From an uncultured Oscillospiraceae bacterium (lineage in GTDB: Bacteria; Bacillota; Clostridia; Oscillospirales; Ruminococcaceae), in assembly GCA_910578255.1 (NCBI GenBank), contig CAJTQM010000001.1, positions 1-64,000 of the forward strand: a stretch of 64,000 bases of DNA. The letters are read 5' to 3'. Numbering within the stretch: the stretch's first letter is position 1; each line of letters opens with the position of its first letter. The translations under genes and the position numbers were made by a program. The notes below the pieces were generated by a model. That model made no database searches and was not told the origin of the DNA. It saw nothing but the letters and a program-made list of their open reading frames with translations. Shown here piece by piece: positions 24,996 to 33,758 of this stretch.

Positions 24996-25050
24996 AATCG
25001 CTTCTCCTTTTTTGCCGGCCTGCCGCCGGATCGTTTGCCGCTTTTGGACC

Positions 25051-26034
25051 TTAGTCCTTTACAATGGTCGCCGAAGCGGCGATCCCCTCCGGAATCGTGG
25101 CGCCGATGGCCTCGGCCGTTGTTTGGTTGATGACCACGTCGTTGGCCGGAACGACCACCGAGGGGATGTCGGCGATGGCCTTGCCGCCCAGGTACTCGAT
25201 GGCCATATCCGCCGTAATGGCGCCGATTTCCTTGTCGCTGATGGCGACGGTGGCGAATCCGCCGGACTCGACGGTGGTGCTGGAACTGCAGTAGGCGGGG
25301 ATTTTTGCCTCCCGGGCTACCTCCGCCACCAGGTTCATGGCGCTTTGGATAACCGAATCGTTGGGGATGAACAGAGCATCCACCTTGCCGATGAGGCTCT
25401 GGGCCGCCTGCTGTACCTCGGAGGAATTGGTCACCACTGCTTCTTCATAGGAAAGGCCGATGGATTTTAAATACTCCTTGCTGTTTTCCACTGTGGTCAC
25501 GGCGTTGATCTCGCTGGTGCAGTACAAAAAGCCGTAGGTCTTGCAGCCGGGGGTCAGCTGGTCCGCCAGGTCGAAAATCTCGTTGACCGGAATGGCGTTG
25601 GAGGTGCCGGTGGCGTTTTTATCCGGCTTTTCCATGTCGCTGATAATCCGCGCCCCCACCGGGTTGGAAACCGAGATGAAAAACACCGGAATATCACTTT
25701 CCAGATTGACCATCGCCTGAGAGGCGGGGGTGGCGATGGTCACCACCAGATCCATGCCGTTATCCACCATTTCCTGGCAGATGGAATTGAGGTTGGTCGC
25801 GTCGCCCTGGGCGTTTTTGTAGTTGAAATTCACCTTGTCTTCGCCGTAGCCTTTGTCCTTCATCTGTTGGATAAAGCCTTCGCGCATATCGTTGAACGCG
25901 CCGTTTTCGATCAGCTGAATGATGCCGACGTCCAGTTTGTCCGTCTTCTGCTGGCCGCAGCCCGCCAAAAGGGTGAGCAGCAGACAAACGGCCGATAAGA
26001 CGGCGGTGATTTTACCAAGTTTTTTTCTTTTCAT
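25051..26034 (-). CDS. trpX: Substrate-binding lipoprotein of a TrpXYZ-type importer
   Basis: A 327-residue lipoprotein with signal peptide and lipobox LLAGC, then a type I periplasmic-binding fold of the ABC_sub_bind (COG2984) family: VGIIQLIENGAFNDM at the start, PVFFISVSNPVGA, SSEVQQAAQSLIGKVDALFIPND. It captures the ligand outside the membrane. ATG 26034 follows AAAAGGAGAA; longer readings would enter the T-box leader. First gene of the three-gene operon. Confidence 0.9.
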   Translation of the reverse strand: MKRKKLGKITAVLSAVCLLLTLLAGCGQQKTDKLDVGIIQLIENGAFNDMREGFIQQMKDKGYGEDKVNFNYKNAQGDATNLNSICQEMVDNGMDLVVTIATPASQAMVNLESDIPVFFISVSNPVGARIISDMEKPDKNATGTSNAIPVNEIFDLADQLTPGCKTYGFLYCTSEINAVTTVENSKEYLKSIGLSYEEAVVTNSSEVQQAAQSLIGKVDALFIPNDSVIQSAMNLVAEVAREAKIPAYCSSSTTVESGGFATVAISDKEIGAITADMAIEYLGGKAIADIPSVVVPANDVVINQTTAEAIGATIPEGIAASATIVKD

Positions 26035-26111
26035 GATGGGTTCTCCTTTTTCGATTGATTTTCGCCGGAAAAAGCCGAGGGTTTCGCAGGCGGCGCGTTT
26101 TTTGTTGGAAT

Positions 26112-26400
26112 AAAAAAACGTCCGTCCTTGAAAAACAAGGACAGACGTGTAAACATCTGCGGTACCACCTTGATTGGCATGCAAAAACATGCCCACCTCT
26201 GCGGAGTGCCGACACACTCCCCGCCCTGTAACGCTGGCGCAGCGTCGCGGAATACTAAGGACTTGACGTCCTGTTCCCCGCGCCCTCGGTGGTCCATTTG
26301 TCGGTTCCGCATCTCTGCCGGGCTCGCACCTGCCCCGACTCTCTGAAAGCGCGTAAACCGTTTTATCTCCACTTCACCGGTTTGCATTTTAGGTTTGAAC
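26112..26400 (-). ncRNA. T-box leader, probable tRNA-Trp sensor
   Basis: Reading the minus strand from about 26396, the leader carries the T-box core AGGTGGTACCGC (26171-26159 region) followed by a terminator: ACGTCTGTCCTTG and CAAGGACGGACGT with T7 (26148-26112). Upstream, the Stem I region has AGAGAG and, in GAACCGACAAATGGACC, a TGG followed by A, fitting a UGG (Trp) specifier. Uncharged tRNA-Trp would stabilise the antiterminator and turn on trpXYZ. Confidence 0.88.
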
Positions 26401-26402
26401 CT

Positions 26403-26431
26403 ATAAAACCACAATCCGGCGGATTTGTCAA
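26403..26431 (-). promoter_or_regulatory. Promoter of the T-box leader
   Basis: On the minus strand, TTGACA (26431-26426), 17-base spacer, TTTTAT (26408-26403). Confidence 0.7.
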
Positions 26432-26543
26432 TAGTTTTTTTAAAATTTTTGGCGGGAGATGCGCCGCTTTGGGCAGGTCAGGCCGCGAAAGCAAGCGCAA
26501 AAAGATCGGGGCCTTTCTTTTGCGCAGGATGCCAGGCGCGGGA

Positions 26544-27404
26544 TTACGCCTTCTTTTTAACAGGCAGCCAAATCTCTGTATAATAATTCTCGTCGCTTGT
26601 TTTGTTGGGATACTTTTGCGGATCGTCATACATTTCGATACAGTACCCGGCGGCAAATTCGTAATCCTTCAGCGCCGGCAGCCATTCGGAAAAAACTTTG
26701 GTGTTTACATTCTGCAGCGCGTCGGGAAGCGGGCCCCTGCAGGGGAAAACCGCCCAGGTAAAAGCGGGGATGACCCGCACACAAAATCCGTCCGGAATAT
26801 CGACGGCGGGGTTATAAAGATCCGCAATCAGGTATTCGAATTTTTCGTCTGCCATTTGCGGGTCAATGTTTACGCCAAACATGCCCTGGACATGCTTTCC
26901 TTTTCCCGAAGCGTAATGCTCTTGATAAAACAGAGGAATTTCCCGCTTGGCGTTTTCATAAAGAAACTCTTTTGATACGCCCAAAACACAAAAGGCTTCT
27001 TTTTTTGTGATCCTGTACTCCATGATAGAACCACCCTTCAATGAAATCGTCAGCTGAAGCGGCGCGAAAGCTTTGAGCATGGTTTTGTTTTTTCGCACCG
27101 CCGAAGGCGTCTGTCCGTGAAAGCGGGAAAACGCTCGGGTAAAGCTGTCGGGGGAATCATACCCGTACTTTAGGGCCAGTTCGATAATCGAACAATCGCC
27201 GGTGATCAATTCTTCTCCCGCCAGCGCCATCCGGCGGTTGCGGACATATTCCATCACAGAATACCCGCACAACAGGCTGAACCCCTTGTGAAAATAAAAG
27301 GGAGAGATGTTTACACAGCCCGCCACGTCGTACAAGGTGATCTCCTCGGTGATATGGTTTTCGATGTATTCCACAGCATCCCCAATGGCCCTTACCCAAT
27401 CCAC
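26544..27404 (-). CDS. AraC-family regulator with GyrI-like effector domain
   Basis: A 286-residue regulator. Residues 1-105 are a double helix-turn-helix AraC domain (ITLYDVAGCVNISPFYFHKGF, ALKYGYDSPDSFTRAFSRFHG); residues about 130-286 are a GyrI/SOUL-like small-molecule-binding domain (YRITKKEAFCVLG, FPCRGPLPDALQ, YTEIWLPV). This architecture is that of Rob/BltR-like drug- or stress-responsive activators. GTG at 27404 is preferred because GGAGG lies eight bases upstream, giving the usual start MDWVRAIGDAVEYIE. No clear target is adjacent. Confidence 0.88.
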   Translation of the reverse strand: MDWVRAIGDAVEYIENHITEEITLYDVAGCVNISPFYFHKGFSLLCGYSVMEYVRNRRMALAGEELITGDCSIIELALKYGYDSPDSFTRAFSRFHGQTPSAVRKNKTMLKAFAPLQLTISLKGGSIMEYRITKKEAFCVLGVSKEFLYENAKREIPLFYQEHYASGKGKHVQGMFGVNIDPQMADEKFEYLIADLYNPAVDIPDGFCVRVIPAFTWAVFPCRGPLPDALQNVNTKVFSEWLPALKDYEFAAGYCIEMYDDPQKYPNKTSDENYYTEIWLPVKKKA

Positions 27405-27521
27405 GATTTTCACCTCCGCTGCCCTTCCAGTATAGCCCATGCAGGCGGCGTTTGTCCCGACCGGTCTTGCTTTGTTTTGTCGCGGCAGACATTTGAGCGG
27501 CCTCGAATAAACAAGACTTTC

Positions 27522-28826
27522 CTATTCGCCTAAAACATAGGGCACCGTACTGCCGCCGTGGGGCATGACGATCACGTCTTTCCCGGTAAAATCCACTTGG
27601 GAAAGAAGTGCCGCCGGATCGGTATAGCCCTCGATGCCCATATCCTTTAGGGTTTCGGGGGAAAGCTCGGTGAGCATCAGCACCCGGCCCTTTCGGATGG
27701 TTTCGCAGCCGGCGTAGAAGATATAGCCCGCGATGGTAAAGCCCGCCCGCAGGTCCGCGTCCAGCGAATCGGTTTTTAAAGAACGGCTCCAGTCAAAAAA
27801 GTCCGGCGCGCCGCCGCCGTCCTGGCATTGGGCCAGAAAAATCATGGTCCCGCCGGGCTTTACCGCCTGCCCCATATTCAAAAGGGTCTTGATGCCCTGG
27901 TAGAGGTTGATATCTTTGGGGTACCCACCGCAGCTGGCGATGACGATATCCGCCTTTTCCCGGATGGGAACGCCGGCGACCTCTTGAACGATCCGGCAGC
28001 TTTCCTCCCAGGCCTTCAGCCAGTGGCCGCAGACCAGCCGGCACTGGCGTCCGTCCTTGTTCATGACGATGTTGATCCCGAAGACCGGATTCACCATCGC
28101 CGCCGCCTCCACCATGTCCAGATGGACCGGGTTATCTTCCAGCTTTCCCATGCCGATGCGGCCGGAGGATTGGGGCTTTTGGGGGTCCAGGCACATCATG
28201 TGGTTGTGAAGAATGGTTTCCTTGCCGCTGATGCCGGGCAGAATGCTCTTTCGGCCGCCGCCGTACCCGGACATAAGGTGGTGGACCGTGGCGCCGATGG
28301 TGATCACCTTGCGGTCCCCCGCCAGGGGGTTCACCCAAACCGGGGTGCCGAAGCTGGTTTTCCCCAGAAAGACAAGTTCCCCTTCGCAGTCGTGGCAGAC
28401 CACCTGTACCTTTTCGTAGACTTCTTGAGACGCGATTTTTTTCAGTTCCTCCTGGCTTTGCCCCCGGTGGGTACCCAGTGCCACCAGCACCGCCATATTT
28501 TCATAAGGAACGCCGCAGCTTTGATGCAGAAAGTCCACAAGTTCCCGGCAGACCAGATCCTGCCGGGACCAAAAACGGGTAATGTCGCTGATGACGATGG
28601 TCACCCGGTCATCCTTTCCCACCAGCCGGTCCAGCGGCTCGCTGCCCACCGGACGGACCACCGCCTCGCGATAAAAGGCCGCCTTGATGTCCGCAATCGC
28701 CGGCCGGTCCGCCGGTTCTAAATAGGTCACCGATTTGGCACCGTCAAAGGCCGCCTCCACCCGAGTCTGGCCGTAATCCAGCAAAATTCTTTCCAAATCA
28801 TCCGCCCCGCTTTCCCAAAAATCCAA
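27522..28826 (-). CDS. LarA-family nickel-dependent racemase-like protein (DUF2088)
   Basis: A 434-residue protein of the lactate racemase family. Positions equivalent to LarA residues are present: S80-D-I-T-R84, GTH120 and TVHH (182-183), and GGGRKSILPG with Lys193, the lysine that carries the nickel-pincer cofactor in LarA. larB, larC and larE are not nearby, so the cofactor would have to be made elsewhere. Many LarA homologues racemise other 2-hydroxyacids. The start is uncertain: TTG 28826 has a weak ribosome site, and TTG 28793 with GGGGCGG is an alternative. Own promoter at 28860-28888. Confidence 0.85.
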   Translation of the reverse strand: MDFWESGADDLERILLDYGQTRVEAAFDGAKSVTYLEPADRPAIADIKAAFYREAVVRPVGSEPLDRLVGKDDRVTIVISDITRFWSRQDLVCRELVDFLHQSCGVPYENMAVLVALGTHRGQSQEELKKIASQEVYEKVQVVCHDCEGELVFLGKTSFGTPVWVNPLAGDRKVITIGATVHHLMSGYGGGRKSILPGISGKETILHNHMMCLDPQKPQSSGRIGMGKLEDNPVHLDMVEAAAMVNPVFGINIVMNKDGRQCRLVCGHWLKAWEESCRIVQEVAGVPIREKADIVIASCGGYPKDINLYQGIKTLLNMGQAVKPGGTMIFLAQCQDGGGAPDFFDWSRSLKTDSLDADLRAGFTIAGYIFYAGCETIRKGRVLMLTELSPETLKDMGIEGYTDPAALLSQVDFTGKDVIVMPHGGSTVPYVLGE

Positions 28827-28859
28827 TTTCCCGAATCTGCCGGGATTCTATGTTTTTCT

Positions 28860-28888
28860 ATGATACGCTTCTTTTTTTTCGCTGTCAA
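28860..28888 (-). promoter_or_regulatory. Promoter of the LarA-family gene
   Basis: Minus-strand TTGACA (28888-28883), 17-base spacer, TATCAT (28865-28860); start of transcription near 28853 and a leader of under 30 bases. Confidence 0.7.
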
Positions 28889-28921
28889 TTGTGCTATACT
28901 CCTTGCAAAGGAGGAGTCGTT

Positions 28922-29221
28922 ATGTTTAAGCATCTGGTATTGTGGAAGTTTTCCCCCGAGATCCCCCGGGAAGAGTGGGGCGGACTGGTGGAAAAACTCA
29001 ACCGGCAGTTCGGCGATATGGTCGGGCAGGTGCCGGGCCTTTTAAAAGCGGAAACCGGCCTGAATCTCGCGCCGGACGGGGATCATCACATGGTCCTTTA
29101 CACGGAATTCGTAAGCCGGGAAGCGATGGAGGCTTACCAGACCCATCCGCTGCATCTGGCGGTAAAGGAGAAGATGAAGGATGCGGTTGCCGGCCGTGAG
29201 GTCTTAGACTACTGGATTTGA
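28922..29221 (+). CDS. Dabb (stress-responsive A/B barrel) family protein
   Basis: A 99-residue protein: MFKHLVLWKF, then GLLKAETGLN, HHMVLYTEF, and AYQTHPLHLAV with the conserved HPxH. This is the dimeric alpha-beta barrel of the Dabb family (related to olivetolic acid cyclase and plant HS1). Function in clostridia is not established. AAAGGAGG precedes ATG 28922; an extended -10 TGTGCTATACT lies at about 28890. Divergent from the LarA-like gene. Confidence 0.9.
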   Translation: MFKHLVLWKFSPEIPREEWGGLVEKLNRQFGDMVGQVPGLLKAETGLNLAPDGDHHMVLYTEFVSREAMEAYQTHPLHLAVKEKMKDAVAGREVLDYWI

Positions 29222-29423
29222 TTTTTCGTATCGCCGCTTTTTTGCAGTTTCTTAACATTTTTGCCCCCGACCTTATGCTATACTGGTAAAGGAAAGCATT
29301 TGATTTGTCCGGGGCCGCCATCCTCTCTCGCTCCGGCCGCGCCTTTTGGGCGGGTGTACAGGTCCTTATGCTTACAGGGGAGTTTTCCCGGCTATCTGGA
29401 CATTAGGAGGGGCGTGGTACAAA

Positions 29424-30953
29424 TTGAATAAGAAACTCAAGGAAAAAATTTACGAATCTCTTTCGTCGGTGATTCCCATTACGCTGATCGTTCTGGCCCT
29501 GAGCACAACGGTGGCGCCGATGCCGCTGGAAACGATGATGCTTTTTCTCACCGGCGCGGTGCTTTTGGTAGTGGGCATGGGCTTTTTTTCACTGGGGGCG
29601 GATATGGCGATGATGCCCATCGGTCAGCAGGCAGGCGAGCATCTGACCCGTACAAAAAAGCTGTGGCTGATTGTGATCGCCTGCTTTGTGGTGGGGATTG
29701 TGGTGACCATTGCGGAGCCGGATCTTCAGGTTTTGGCCCGGCAGACCCCCGCGGTACCGGACATGGTGCTGATTTTGACGGTGGCGGCAGGGGTGGGCCT
29801 GTTTCTGGTCCTGGCCTTTCTGCGGATTTTGTTTTGCTGGAAGCTTTCGTATCTTCTGCTTTTTTTCTACGCCGTGGTTTTCCTTTTGGCGTTTTTTGTG
29901 CCGGATTCTTTCTTGGCCGTCGCCTTTGATTCCGGCGGCGTGACCACCGGCCCGATTACGGTGCCGTTTATCATGGCGCTGGGCCTGGGCCTTACATCGG
30001 TGCGAAGCGACAAAGACGCCCAGGACGACAGCTTTGGTCTGGTTGCCCTGTGCTCCATCGGGCCGATTCTGTCGGTGCTGATTCTGGGCTTTTTGTACAA
30101 CCCCTCCGGCTCCAGCTATACGCCGCTGCAAATTCCGGCAATCGGGAGTACCAAGGAGTTGTTTTTGGAATTCGGCCGGGCCCTTCCCAGCTACGCCAAA
30201 GAGGTGGTGCTGGCGCTGACGCCGATTCTTTTACTGTTTTTGCTGTTGCGGGTCTTTTTCCTCAAGCTGCGCCGCCGCCAGCTGATCAAAATCCTCATCG
30301 GCATTCTTTACACCTTTGTGGGGCTGACGCTGTTTCTGACCGGGGTCAACGTGGGCTTTATGCCCGCCGGCAATTCCCTGGGCGGGGAGATCGCCGGACT
30401 TTCTTACCGCTGGATCTTGATCCCGCTGGCAATGGTTGTAGGTTACTACATTGTCAAGGCCGAACCGGCGGTGCTGGTATTAAATAAGCAGGTGGAGAAC
30501 ATCACCGGCGGCGCCATCTCTCAGCGGGCCATGATGACGGCTTTATCCATCGGCATGGCGGTTTCTCTGGGCCTTTCCATGACGCGGGTGCTTACCGGCC
30601 TTTCGGTGCTGTGGTTTCTGCTTCCCGGCTATGGACTGGCGTTGGGGCTTTCCTTCGTCACGCCGCATATTTTTACCGCCATCGCCTTTGACTCCGGCGG
30701 CGTGGCCTCCGGACCCATGACCGCCACCTTTTTGTTGCCCTTTGCCATGGGCGCCTGCGACGCGGTGGGCGGCAATATTTTAACCGACGCATTTGGCATC
30801 GTGGCCATGGTGGCCATGACGCCCCTGATTACCATCCAGCTTTTAGGACTTTTGTACCGGCTGAAAACCCGCGGCGTCCCCGAAGAGAAGACGCAAAAAC
30901 CCGTCGAGGACGAGATCATTGATTTTCACCAGGAGGAAGCGGAAAATGTCTGA
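29424..30953 (+). CDS. DUF1538 duplicated membrane protein
   Basis: A 509-residue protein with about 12-14 transmembrane helices in two homologous halves. Each half contains the family motif: AVAFDSGGVTTGPITVPF near residue 170 and AIAFDSGGVASGPMTATF near residue 425; each also has a GADMAMMPIG/GVNVGFMPAG pair. DUF1538 proteins are predicted ion transporters. TTG 29424 is chosen; AGGAGG is 13 bases upstream, a little long. It overlaps the PII-like gene by eight bases, so the latter is likely its regulator. Promoter with extended -10 TATGCTATACT upstream. Confidence 0.85.
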   Translation: MNKKLKEKIYESLSSVIPITLIVLALSTTVAPMPLETMMLFLTGAVLLVVGMGFFSLGADMAMMPIGQQAGEHLTRTKKLWLIVIACFVVGIVVTIAEPDLQVLARQTPAVPDMVLILTVAAGVGLFLVLAFLRILFCWKLSYLLLFFYAVVFLLAFFVPDSFLAVAFDSGGVTTGPITVPFIMALGLGLTSVRSDKDAQDDSFGLVALCSIGPILSVLILGFLYNPSGSSYTPLQIPAIGSTKELFLEFGRALPSYAKEVVLALTPILLLFLLLRVFFLKLRRRQLIKILIGILYTFVGLTLFLTGVNVGFMPAGNSLGGEIAGLSYRWILIPLAMVVGYYIVKAEPAVLVLNKQVENITGGAISQRAMMTALSIGMAVSLGLSMTRVLTGLSVLWFLLPGYGLALGLSFVTPHIFTAIAFDSGGVASGPMTATFLLPFAMGACDAVGGNILTDAFGIVAMVAMTPLITIQLLGLLYRLKTRGVPEEKTQKPVEDEIIDFHQEEAENV

Positions 30954-31689
30954 ACAGAAAATGGGCCAATTCCCGGTAAAATGGCTCGTTACCATTGTGG
31001 ACCGGGGCAAAGGGGAGGCGGCGGTGGAAACGCTGAACCAAATCCATAAAAGCATCCATATGATCAGCCTTGGAAAGGGCACCGCCAGTTCAGAGGTAAT
31101 GGACTATCTGGGCCTGGACGAGCCGGAGAAGGATATTGTCATGAGCCTGATCCCCCAATCGCTGGAAAAAAGGTTTTTGTGGGCGCTGGGGGAACGTCTG
31201 TCCCTTTCGGCCCCCGGCAAGGGGATTGCGTTTACCCTTTCTTTAGACAGCATCAGCGCGGCCGTAAGCCGCCATGCCGACCCGCAAAACAGCGTACAAA
31301 CCATGATGCAGAAGGAGGCTGTACCCGCCATGCCGGAAAATAGACAATTCGCCTTAATTGCCGCCGTTATCCCCCATGGGGAATCGGACCTGGTTGTAGA
31401 TGCAACTCGAGCGGCAGGCGCCCGGGGCGGGACGATGGTCCGCGCCCGCGCGGCAGGTGCCGAAGAGGCCAGCCGTTTTTTTCATATTACCATCCAGCCG
31501 GAAAAAGAGGTGGTTTTCACCATCGTCCCGTTGTCGATGAAGAAAACGGTCATGCAGTCCATCTGCAGCCGGATCCTGGAAAAAAGCGGTGAGCACGCAA
31601 TTGTATTTTCTCTGCCGGTAGATGAGGCTTTGGGTCTTCGAATGCCCGATCCGGCGAAGGAACCGGAGGAACCCGGCATTCCTTCTTAA
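30946..31689 (+). CDS. Tandem PII-like (GlnB-fold) regulator
   Basis: A 247-residue protein that appears to hold two PII-like domains: the first about residues 10-110 (KWLVTIVDRGKG, TASSEVMDYLGL, KDIVMSLIP) and the second about 130-230 (FALIAAVIPHGESDLVV, GARGGTMVRARA, EKEVVFTIVP). The second has the beta-strand, T-loop and GGT-like pattern of P-II proteins; the first is diverged. Overlapping the DUF1538 gene implies a transporter-regulator pair, as GlnK does with AmtB. The Tyr uridylylated in GlnB is not evident. AGGAGG precedes ATG 30946. Confidence 0.85.
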   Translation: MSEQKMGQFPVKWLVTIVDRGKGEAAVETLNQIHKSIHMISLGKGTASSEVMDYLGLDEPEKDIVMSLIPQSLEKRFLWALGERLSLSAPGKGIAFTLSLDSISAAVSRHADPQNSVQTMMQKEAVPAMPENRQFALIAAVIPHGESDLVVDATRAAGARGGTMVRARAAGAEEASRFFHITIQPEKEVVFTIVPLSMKKTVMQSICSRILEKSGEHAIVFSLPVDEALGLRMPDPAKEPEEPGIPS

Positions 31690-31705
31690 AACGCGGGGTT
31701 TTACC

Positions 31706-31752
31706 CTGGGCGCCTGTCCTTTTATGCGCAAAAGGGACAGGCGCCCCTTTAT
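31706..31752 (+). terminator. Hairpin after the PII-like gene
   Basis: GGGCGCCTGTCC and GGGACAGGCGCCC pair over a loop of about 12 bases; the T tract is short, so termination strength is uncertain. Confidence 0.65.
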
Positions 31753-31910
31753 GCGCTGAATTCTAGATAAAAACGGCTCCTTTTTTTCACTGTGCAGAAA
31801 AGTACTGTTAAGTTTGTATAAATTCGCTATAGGAAATTTTGTCAGTTTTTGTTACAATATCAGGCAGTGGTGTTCTTTCCACTAGGAATTTTTGAAGAAG
31901 GAGAAAAAGA

Positions 31911-33332
31911 ATGGAGAAATTTTTTAAGCTGAAGGAAAACGGTACGAATGTCAAGACCGAGCTCCTGGCCGGCCTGACCACATTCATGACGATGGCCTAT
32001 ATCATCGCCCTAAACCCCAATCTGCTTACCGGCTTTGACGTTGGCAGTCAGCTGTGGAACGGCGTGTTTCTGGCCACCTGTATCGCCTCGGCCGTGGCGA
32101 TGTTCGTCATGGCGTTTCTGGCCAATAAGCCTTTTGCGCTGGCGCCCGGCATGGGGCTCAACAGCTTCTTTGCGATTGTGGTCGCCAACATCGCGGGGCT
32201 TGCCGGGGTTTCCTACCTGCAATCCTTCCAGGCGGCGTTGTGCATTATTCTTATTGAGGGAATTCTTTTCCTGATCCTGTCGCTGTTAAACATCCGCGAA
32301 AAGATTGTGGATTCGATCCCCCTGGGCGTGCGGATGGGGATTGCCCCTGGTATTGGGCTGATGCTGATGAATATCGGCTTAGGCTCTAACGTGGGCATCT
32401 ACTCGGCGGACGGCGGCCCGTTTTATGTGATGCGCGACTTTTTCGGCGCGTTGACCCCCTCGGTCATCAAGGGCAGCATGGGCGACGCTTACCCCGAAAT
32501 GGTCCTGACCGTCGTGACTATGTTTGTCGGGCTGTTTGCCATCTGCGTTCTGGCAAAGCTGGGCGTGAAAGGCGCGGTGCTTTTGGGGATGCTCGTTTCC
32601 TGCGTGATCTATTGGGCGGGAGAGGCGATCTTTTTGGGCAACAACCCGTTTGCCTCGCTGGCGAGCGCTTCTTTTGTGCCGCCTTTCGCCGACATGGCCG
32701 CAACCACCCTGTTTAAATTTGATTTTGCCACCTTCTTTTCCATCGGCTGGTTTACGGTGATCACCCTGATCATTACCTTCTGCATGATCGACATGTTTGA
32801 TACCATCGGCACCTTTGTGGGAACCGCTTCCCGCGCGGGTATGCTGGACAAAGAAGGGAAAATGCCCAAGATGAAAGAGGCGCTGATTGCCGATGCCGTT
32901 GGGACCATCGCCGGCGCCGCCACCGGCACCTCGACGGTTACCACCTTTGTGGAATCGGCCTCCGGCGTTGAGGCGGGTGGACGCACCGGTCTGACCGCGC
33001 TGACCACCGGCGTGCTCTTTTTAGCCTGCATGTTTATCGCGCCGATTGCCGCGATTATCCCCGCCGCCGCTACCTCTGCCGCGTTGATCTACGTGGGCGT
33101 TTTGATGCTCGGCGGACTGAAAAATGTACATTTTGACGATATGACCGAAATTGTCCCCGTTGCGCTGATGCTGATTTCCATGCCGATCTCCGGCTCTATC
33201 GGCCACGGCATCGGTCTGGGCCTGATTGCCTATACGGTCATTAAGGTCTTCACCGGAAAAGCCAAGGATGTGTCGGTTGTAACCTATATTATTTCCGCTT
33301 TGTTCCTGGTGAAATTTTTCCTGGTCGTGTAA
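31911..33332 (+). CDS. NCS2-family purine permease (AzgA/PbuG type)
   Basis: A 473-residue polytopic protein: TTFMTMAYIIALNP, ALAPGMGLNSFFA, FCMIDMFDTIGTFVGTA and GTSTVTTFVESASGVEAGGRTGLTA are the family-defining motifs. AzgA-like members import adenine, guanine or hypoxanthine by proton symport. AGGAG precedes ATG 31911. I looked for a purine riboswitch in the 220-base leader and did not find the conserved core; only a small hairpin AGTGG/CCACT at 31866-31883 is present. Ends at a strong terminator. Confidence 0.93.
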   Translation: MEKFFKLKENGTNVKTELLAGLTTFMTMAYIIALNPNLLTGFDVGSQLWNGVFLATCIASAVAMFVMAFLANKPFALAPGMGLNSFFAIVVANIAGLAGVSYLQSFQAALCIILIEGILFLILSLLNIREKIVDSIPLGVRMGIAPGIGLMLMNIGLGSNVGIYSADGGPFYVMRDFFGALTPSVIKGSMGDAYPEMVLTVVTMFVGLFAICVLAKLGVKGAVLLGMLVSCVIYWAGEAIFLGNNPFASLASASFVPPFADMAATTLFKFDFATFFSIGWFTVITLIITFCMIDMFDTIGTFVGTASRAGMLDKEGKMPKMKEALIADAVGTIAGAATGTSTVTTFVESASGVEAGGRTGLTALTTGVLFLACMFIAPIAAIIPAAATSAALIYVGVLMLGGLKNVHFDDMTEIVPVALMLISMPISGSIGHGIGLGLIAYTVIKVFTGKAKDVSVVTYIISALFLVKFFLVV

Positions 33333-33345
33333 AAAAACATAAAAT

Positions 33346-33382
33346 GAAACCAGCCGTCTTTTTGGGGCGGCTGGTTTTTTTG
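33346..33382 (+). terminator. Terminator of the purine permease gene
   Basis: AACCAGCCG (33348-33356) and CGGCTGGTT (33367-33375) with T7 following. Confidence 0.85.
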
Positions 33383-33421
33383 TGGACAAAAAAGCCTTTT
33401 TGGCAAAACAAAGGAACGAGG

Positions 33422-33754
33422 CTATCCCCTCAGATTTTTTAAAGCGTCGGGATGATTTGAGAAAATCGTTTCGACCGTCCGGCATTTTTTAAGATCCGGA
33501 CAGCTGCCGCAGCTTGCCACAGCCTTTTTTAACGCGCACCGGCGAATTTCACAAAGATGGTCGCAATACACCGTTTTAACCCCACCGGTACGGCATCCTT
33601 CGCAGTTGATATGTTCGGGCAGGATCGGCGCGTTGTTTAACGCGGCCCATTGCTTGGCGGTTTTCTCACGCAGCGCCTGGTCGTTGTTGACGGTTGCAAG
33701 ATATGCGTCACATTTTTCGCAGTCCAGTCCGCAATAACCGATCATATCCTTCAT
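33422..33754 (-). CDS. DUF3795 cysteine-rich protein
   Basis: A 110-residue protein: MIGYCGLDCEKCDAYLA, CEGCRTGG, YCDHLCEIRRCAL, CGSCPDLKKC. The spaced CxxC pairs, ten cysteines in all, suggest metal or Fe-S binding, as proposed for the DUF3795 family. Function unknown. The WYL regulator gene ends just upstream (stop at 33759), so the two are probably cotranscribed. ATG 33754 is preceded by an AAGGGGG-like site. Confidence 0.88.
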   Translation of the reverse strand: MKDMIGYCGLDCEKCDAYLATVNNDQALREKTAKQWAALNNAPILPEHINCEGCRTGGVKTVYCDHLCEIRRCALKKAVASCGSCPDLKKCRTVETIFSNHPDALKNLRG

Positions 33755-33758
33755 GGTT

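Noticed and set aside
31750..31910. Purine riboswitch ahead of the NCS2 permease
   Set aside because: Conserved purine-riboswitch core bases and its three stems were not found.
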